NCBI GenBank assembly: GCA_964604135.1
Contig: CAZRXU010000003.1
Coordinates: 1-62,837, forward strand
Source: Sabulitectum sp964604135
GTDB lineage: Bacteria > Fermentibacterota > Fermentibacteria > Fermentibacterales > JCC-6
Direction: 5' to 3'
DNA: 62,837 bases
A program made the position numbers and the translations under genes. Positions 60,203 to 62,837 of this stretch are shown piece by piece (position 1 is the stretch's first letter; the number at the start of each line of letters is the position of its first letter). Below the pieces are notes generated by a model that had not been told where the DNA came from, did no database searches, and saw nothing but the letters and a program-made list of their open reading frames with translations.

Positions 60203-61802
60203 AAACTCCCTGCCCTGCAACTGGAAGCTTTATGGTGAGTACAGCTCCCCCCTGATTTAAATTATCTGCTTCTATGGTACCCTTGTGTTCATTCACTATC
60301 TTTTTCACAATGTAAAGCCCCAGACCTGTTCCGTGATCTTTTGACGTTTCGAATGGTTCCCAGATTTTCTCGATAAAGCCCTCTGGAATACCAGATCCAT
60401 TGTCTTTTATTGTGATCTTTACATAGCGGCCGTCTTCGGTATTTGATACTTCAATAGCTACCACTGGCTCCGACACGCTGCTTAAGGCCTCAACAGAATT
60501 ACGTATAAGATTAAGAAACACCTGGCTGAGCCGCACTCTGTTGCCGAACACCATTGAATTACTGTCTGAGCGAGATATTTTCAGTGAAACACCTCCGGCA
60601 AAACCGTGCGTTGCACTTTCAACACTGTCTGTTACCACACTGCCCGCATTTATTTTCGAGAACGGGAAATCTGAACTACTTCTGGAAAGAGACAAGTAGC
60701 CTTCAATAAGCTCGGATACCCGCCTCGACTGTTTTTCTATAAGGGAAGCCATCTGTTCTGTTTTCTCGCGGTCAAGATCGCCACCGGCAAGAATCTGAGC
60801 AGCACCACTCATTGAAGCAAGGGGGTTTCTGATCTCATGAGCCATTGTGGCACTGAGCTTTCCAATAAGGGAAAGCTTGTCTCGCTCTTCCAGAGCAGCC
60901 TGGGAATTCCGCAGTTCTGTGGTGTCTGTTAGAATTACTATCGCCCCGCCTGTGTCTCCGTAGTGGCTGAATCTGCATTCAATTACTTTCTCATCAATAA
61001 CTATATCTATTCGCGGCGGAAAGTCTTTGTTTTTAAGAAACCCTTTAACTATTTCACCCAGCTGTGAATCAAGCATCGGTTTGTCGGTTTCAAGCAGTTC
61101 TGCTGCAGCAGGATTGCTGCTTACAACATCACCATTTGAATCTACTACTACAACACCGTCATGAAGGTTGTCGAGTATGTGTCTGCTTCTTGCCCTTAGC
61201 TCCGCCAGGTTATTCAACACCCTCTGAAGGTGCCCGCTTTCCGTGTACAGAGACTGGGCAAGCATGCCTGAAGCAATTCCTGAAGCAACGAGTAGAAGCC
61301 CGTTTATCAGTACTCTAAGCGCTATATAAGTAACCGATATTTTCAGATAACCGCTTTTTACCAGTGTTGCAAGAAGAGGGCTTAGTGTTGTTTTTAAACC
61401 TGGAACATTTATTGCAATTAAAGAGAACGCTGTTGCGAGAAGTATGTTTGTTCCAGCTGCAATAAGCCCACCCGATACCCCCAGATAGAACCCGTATGAC
61501 AAAACGTGCACCACAAGAAAAGGCATGAACGGGCCGTCAACTCCGCCGCTGACATAGATGATCAGGCTCAGAAGGAAGGAATCTGTAAAAAGCAGAAACC
61601 AGTAAGGCTTTCTGCTCTTTGGATTATTCTTCATGTAGTGATTTGATATGAAAAAACTCAGAAATACAACAGCAACCACGCTGCCGTAGGTAATGGTAAA
61701 CTCTTTCTGGTGCATGGTAAGAATACCGGAAAGAGACAGTATGCCAAGAACGGAAAGGCGCCCCACCTGAAGCCAGGTGCGGCGCCTTTTACTTACAAAC
61801 AT
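60195..61802 (-). CDS. pilS: PilS-like membrane sensor histidine kinase
   Basis: 535 residues. About six membrane helices occupy residues 10-185, as in PilS (for example LSVLGILSLSGILTMHQKEF, IIYVSGGVDGPFMPFLVVHV). A PAS domain follows (LDNLHDGVVVVDSNGDVVSS), then HisKA with phospho-acceptor His at about 320 in LSATMAHEIRNPLASMSGAA, and the ATPase domain with FLNLIRNSVEALS, IKDNGSGIPEGFIEKIWEPF and STKDHGTGLGLYIV-like G2 (TSKDHGTGLGLYIVKKI). It ends within the start of pilR and is the cognate partner by position. In PilS the membrane part senses pilin levels. Confidence 0.92.
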   Translation of the reverse strand: MFVSKRRRTWLQVGRLSVLGILSLSGILTMHQKEFTITYGSVVAVVFLSFFISNHYMKNNPKSRKPYWFLLFTDSFLLSLIIYVSGGVDGPFMPFLVVHVLSYGFYLGVSGGLIAAGTNILLATAFSLIAINVPGLKTTLSPLLATLVKSGYLKISVTYIALRVLINGLLLVASGIASGMLAQSLYTESGHLQRVLNNLAELRARSRHILDNLHDGVVVVDSNGDVVSSNPAAAELLETDKPMLDSQLGEIVKGFLKNKDFPPRIDIVIDEKVIECRFSHYGDTGGAIVILTDTTELRNSQAALEERDKLSLIGKLSATMAHEIRNPLASMSGAAQILAGGDLDREKTEQMASLIEKQSRRVSELIEGYLSLSRSSSDFPFSKINAGSVVTDSVESATHGFAGGVSLKISRSDSNSMVFGNRVRLSQVFLNLIRNSVEALSSVSEPVVAIEVSNTEDGRYVKITIKDNGSGIPEGFIEKIWEPFETSKDHGTGLGLYIVKKIVNEHKGTIEADNLNQGGAVLTIKLPVAGQGVYG

Positions 61803-61811
61803 AGGGTCTGC

Positions 61812-62837
61812 TTACCCGCCGACAGTCTGAATCATGTCGAAGATTGGCAGGTACATTGCCACCACAAGAAAGCCAACAAACCCGCCGAGAAACACTATCA
61901 TAATAGGCTCGATTGTAGAAGCCATACCGTCCACCAGTACCTTTACCTCTTCATCGTAAAAGTCGGCAACTTTAACCAGCATCTCATCAAGCCCGCCTGT
62001 TTCTTCGCCCACGGCAATCATCTGTGTAACCATGGTTGGAAACACACCGGATTCTTCAAGCGGCCCTGCAATGTTCTCTCCTCCGGAAATACTTACCCTG
62101 GCTTTCATGATTGCATCGCTTATTACCCTGTTACCTGCAGTTTTAGCTGTAATATTAAGACCGTCCAAAATAGCAACCCCTGATGAGGTAAGCGTTCCAA
62201 GAGTTCTTGTAAAACGGGCGATGGACATCTTTCTGTTTATCTGCCCGAACACAGGAAGAGAAAGCTTAATTGTATCAATAACCTTCTCTCCGCTGTTTGT
62301 TTTATAGTACATATTAAATGCGAATATTACTCCACCTATGCCCAGAAGAATGAATACTATGTAATGCTGTACAAACTCCGACATGTCTACAACCATCTGG
62401 GTCATTCCAGGAAGTTTCCCGCCCAGATCTTCAAACATCTCCTGGAAAATAGGAATTACGAAAAGAAGCATGGCAAGTGTTGCTACAAGAACAACAACAA
62501 GAACAACAACCGGATACATCATGGCACTTTTTATTCTGGACTGAAGTGAGGCAGCGTCTTCAAGATAGTCTGCAAGCCTTGCAAGAATGGTATCCAAAAT
62601 ACCACCCTGCTCTCCGGCGGCAACCATATTCACGTAAAGCTCGGAGAACACCTTCTTGTGCCTGCCCAGAGACTCTGCCAGAGTTCCACCTTTTTCTACA
62701 TCGTTGGTGACTTCGACTATGATATTTTTAAAAACCTTGTTCTCCTGCTGCCGCCCAAGAATCTGCAGACACCCCACCAGAGGAAGACCGGCATTTATCA
62801 TAACGCTGAACTGCCTGGTAAAAGTAGACAGCTCTTT
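61812..62837 (-). CDS. pilC: Type IV pilus inner-membrane platform protein PilC (GspF family), N-terminus outside the window
   Basis: 342 residues are visible and the frame continues past the window edge (KELSTFTRQFSVMINAGLPL), so roughly 60-70 N-terminal residues are missing. Two GspF domains are seen: the first with GQ-type QENKVFKNIIVEVTNDVEKG and AAGEQGGILDTILARLADYL, the second with FTRTLGTLTSSGVAILDGLN and AVGEETGGLDEMLVKVADFY, each followed by membrane helices; the C-terminus GGFVGFLVVAMYLPIFDMIQ is typical. It couples the assembly ATPase to pilin insertion. It ends 9 bp before pilS, so pilC-pilS-pilR are probably one transcript. Confidence 0.94.
   Translation of the reverse strand, partial: KELSTFTRQFSVMINAGLPLVGCLQILGRQQENKVFKNIIVEVTNDVEKGGTLAESLGRHKKVFSELYVNMVAAGEQGGILDTILARLADYLEDAASLQSRIKSAMMYPVVVLVVVLVATLAMLLFVIPIFQEMFEDLGGKLPGMTQMVVDMSEFVQHYIVFILLGIGGVIFAFNMYYKTNSGEKVIDTIKLSLPVFGQINRKMSIARFTRTLGTLTSSGVAILDGLNITAKTAGNRVISDAIMKARVSISGGENIAGPLEESGVFPTMVTQMIAVGEETGGLDEMLVKVADFYDEEVKVLVDGMASTIEPIMIVFLGGFVGFLVVAMYLPIFDMIQTVGG

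Noticed and set aside
1..62837. CRISPR arrays, tRNA or rRNA genes, intact transposase genes.
   Set aside because: No regularly spaced repeats, no T-loop-like GTTCGAATC context outside genes, and no transposase-like frame were found by eye on either strand.

Overview
The window comes from a Gram-negative bacterium, most likely an uncultured member of the FCB superphylum (Fibrobacterota/Bacteroidota side; a Fermentibacterota-like lineage is my best guess from gene content, not a proven placement). The evidence is a gingipain-type C25 protease and a lamin-tail-domain surface protein that both end in FlgD-like/type IX sorting-like Ig domains, many lipoprotein signal peptides, two lytic transglycosylases, a PpiD-type periplasmic chaperone and a type IV pilus regulatory locus. 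Base composition is moderate and coding density is high. I found no tRNA, rRNA, CRISPR array or intact insertion sequence.

Layout. 1-1.6 kb: the 5' part of a 2-hydroxyacyl-CoA dehydratase-type gene and a SAM methyltransferase, both minus, behind a long leader that may be structured. 1.6-7.1 kb: two large secreted surface proteins. 7.1-14.3 kb: the threonine-degradation enzymes Tdh and Kbl, a secreted HEAT-repeat cyclophilin, ThiC (or its paralogue BzaF), a DNA-binding regulator and an unknown protein. 14.4-23.1 kb: a minus-strand envelope block in which two lytic transglycosylases flank two TPR/coiled-coil proteins. 23.2-27.9 kb: Asd, a zinc-ribbon coiled-coil protein, HolA and a PpiD-like chaperone.

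27.9-44.1 kb is a 16-kb run of minus-strand genes, many overlapping by 1-14 bases: GGDEF protein, amidohydrolase, nadC, coaX, coaC, mtnA, dnaK, dnaJ, mutS2, dnaG, a sigma-70 family factor and a BtuFDC-type ABC importer. It joins cofactor synthesis (NAD, CoA), replication priming, heat shock, transcription initiation and probable corrinoid or chelate uptake. dnaK has its own near-consensus sigma-70 promoter inside the end of mtnA.

44.1-48.7 kb holds the most unusual part: six consecutive genes for membrane-anchored proteins built from 11 copies of an acidic domain of about 85 residues that I cannot assign to a named family (signature: ITN-x-L ... W ... PGE ... YD-[LI] ... DEDGD-[ST]-YT ... W). 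A seventh, diverged member lies at 55.4 kb. The array runs into a soluble histidine kinase on the opposite strand.

49.8-58.2 kb is a surface-glycan or envelope-lipid cluster: DegT aminotransferase, GT4 glycosyltransferase (apparently starting at a non-canonical codon), MprF/AglD-like flippase, FemAB-like transferase, methyltransferase, the diverged repeat protein and a GT-C-like membrane protein. 58.3-62.8 kb is a type IV pilus regulon: a major-pilin-like gene behind a near-consensus sigma-54 promoter, PilR and PilS homologues, and the PilC/GspF platform protein, which runs off the window.
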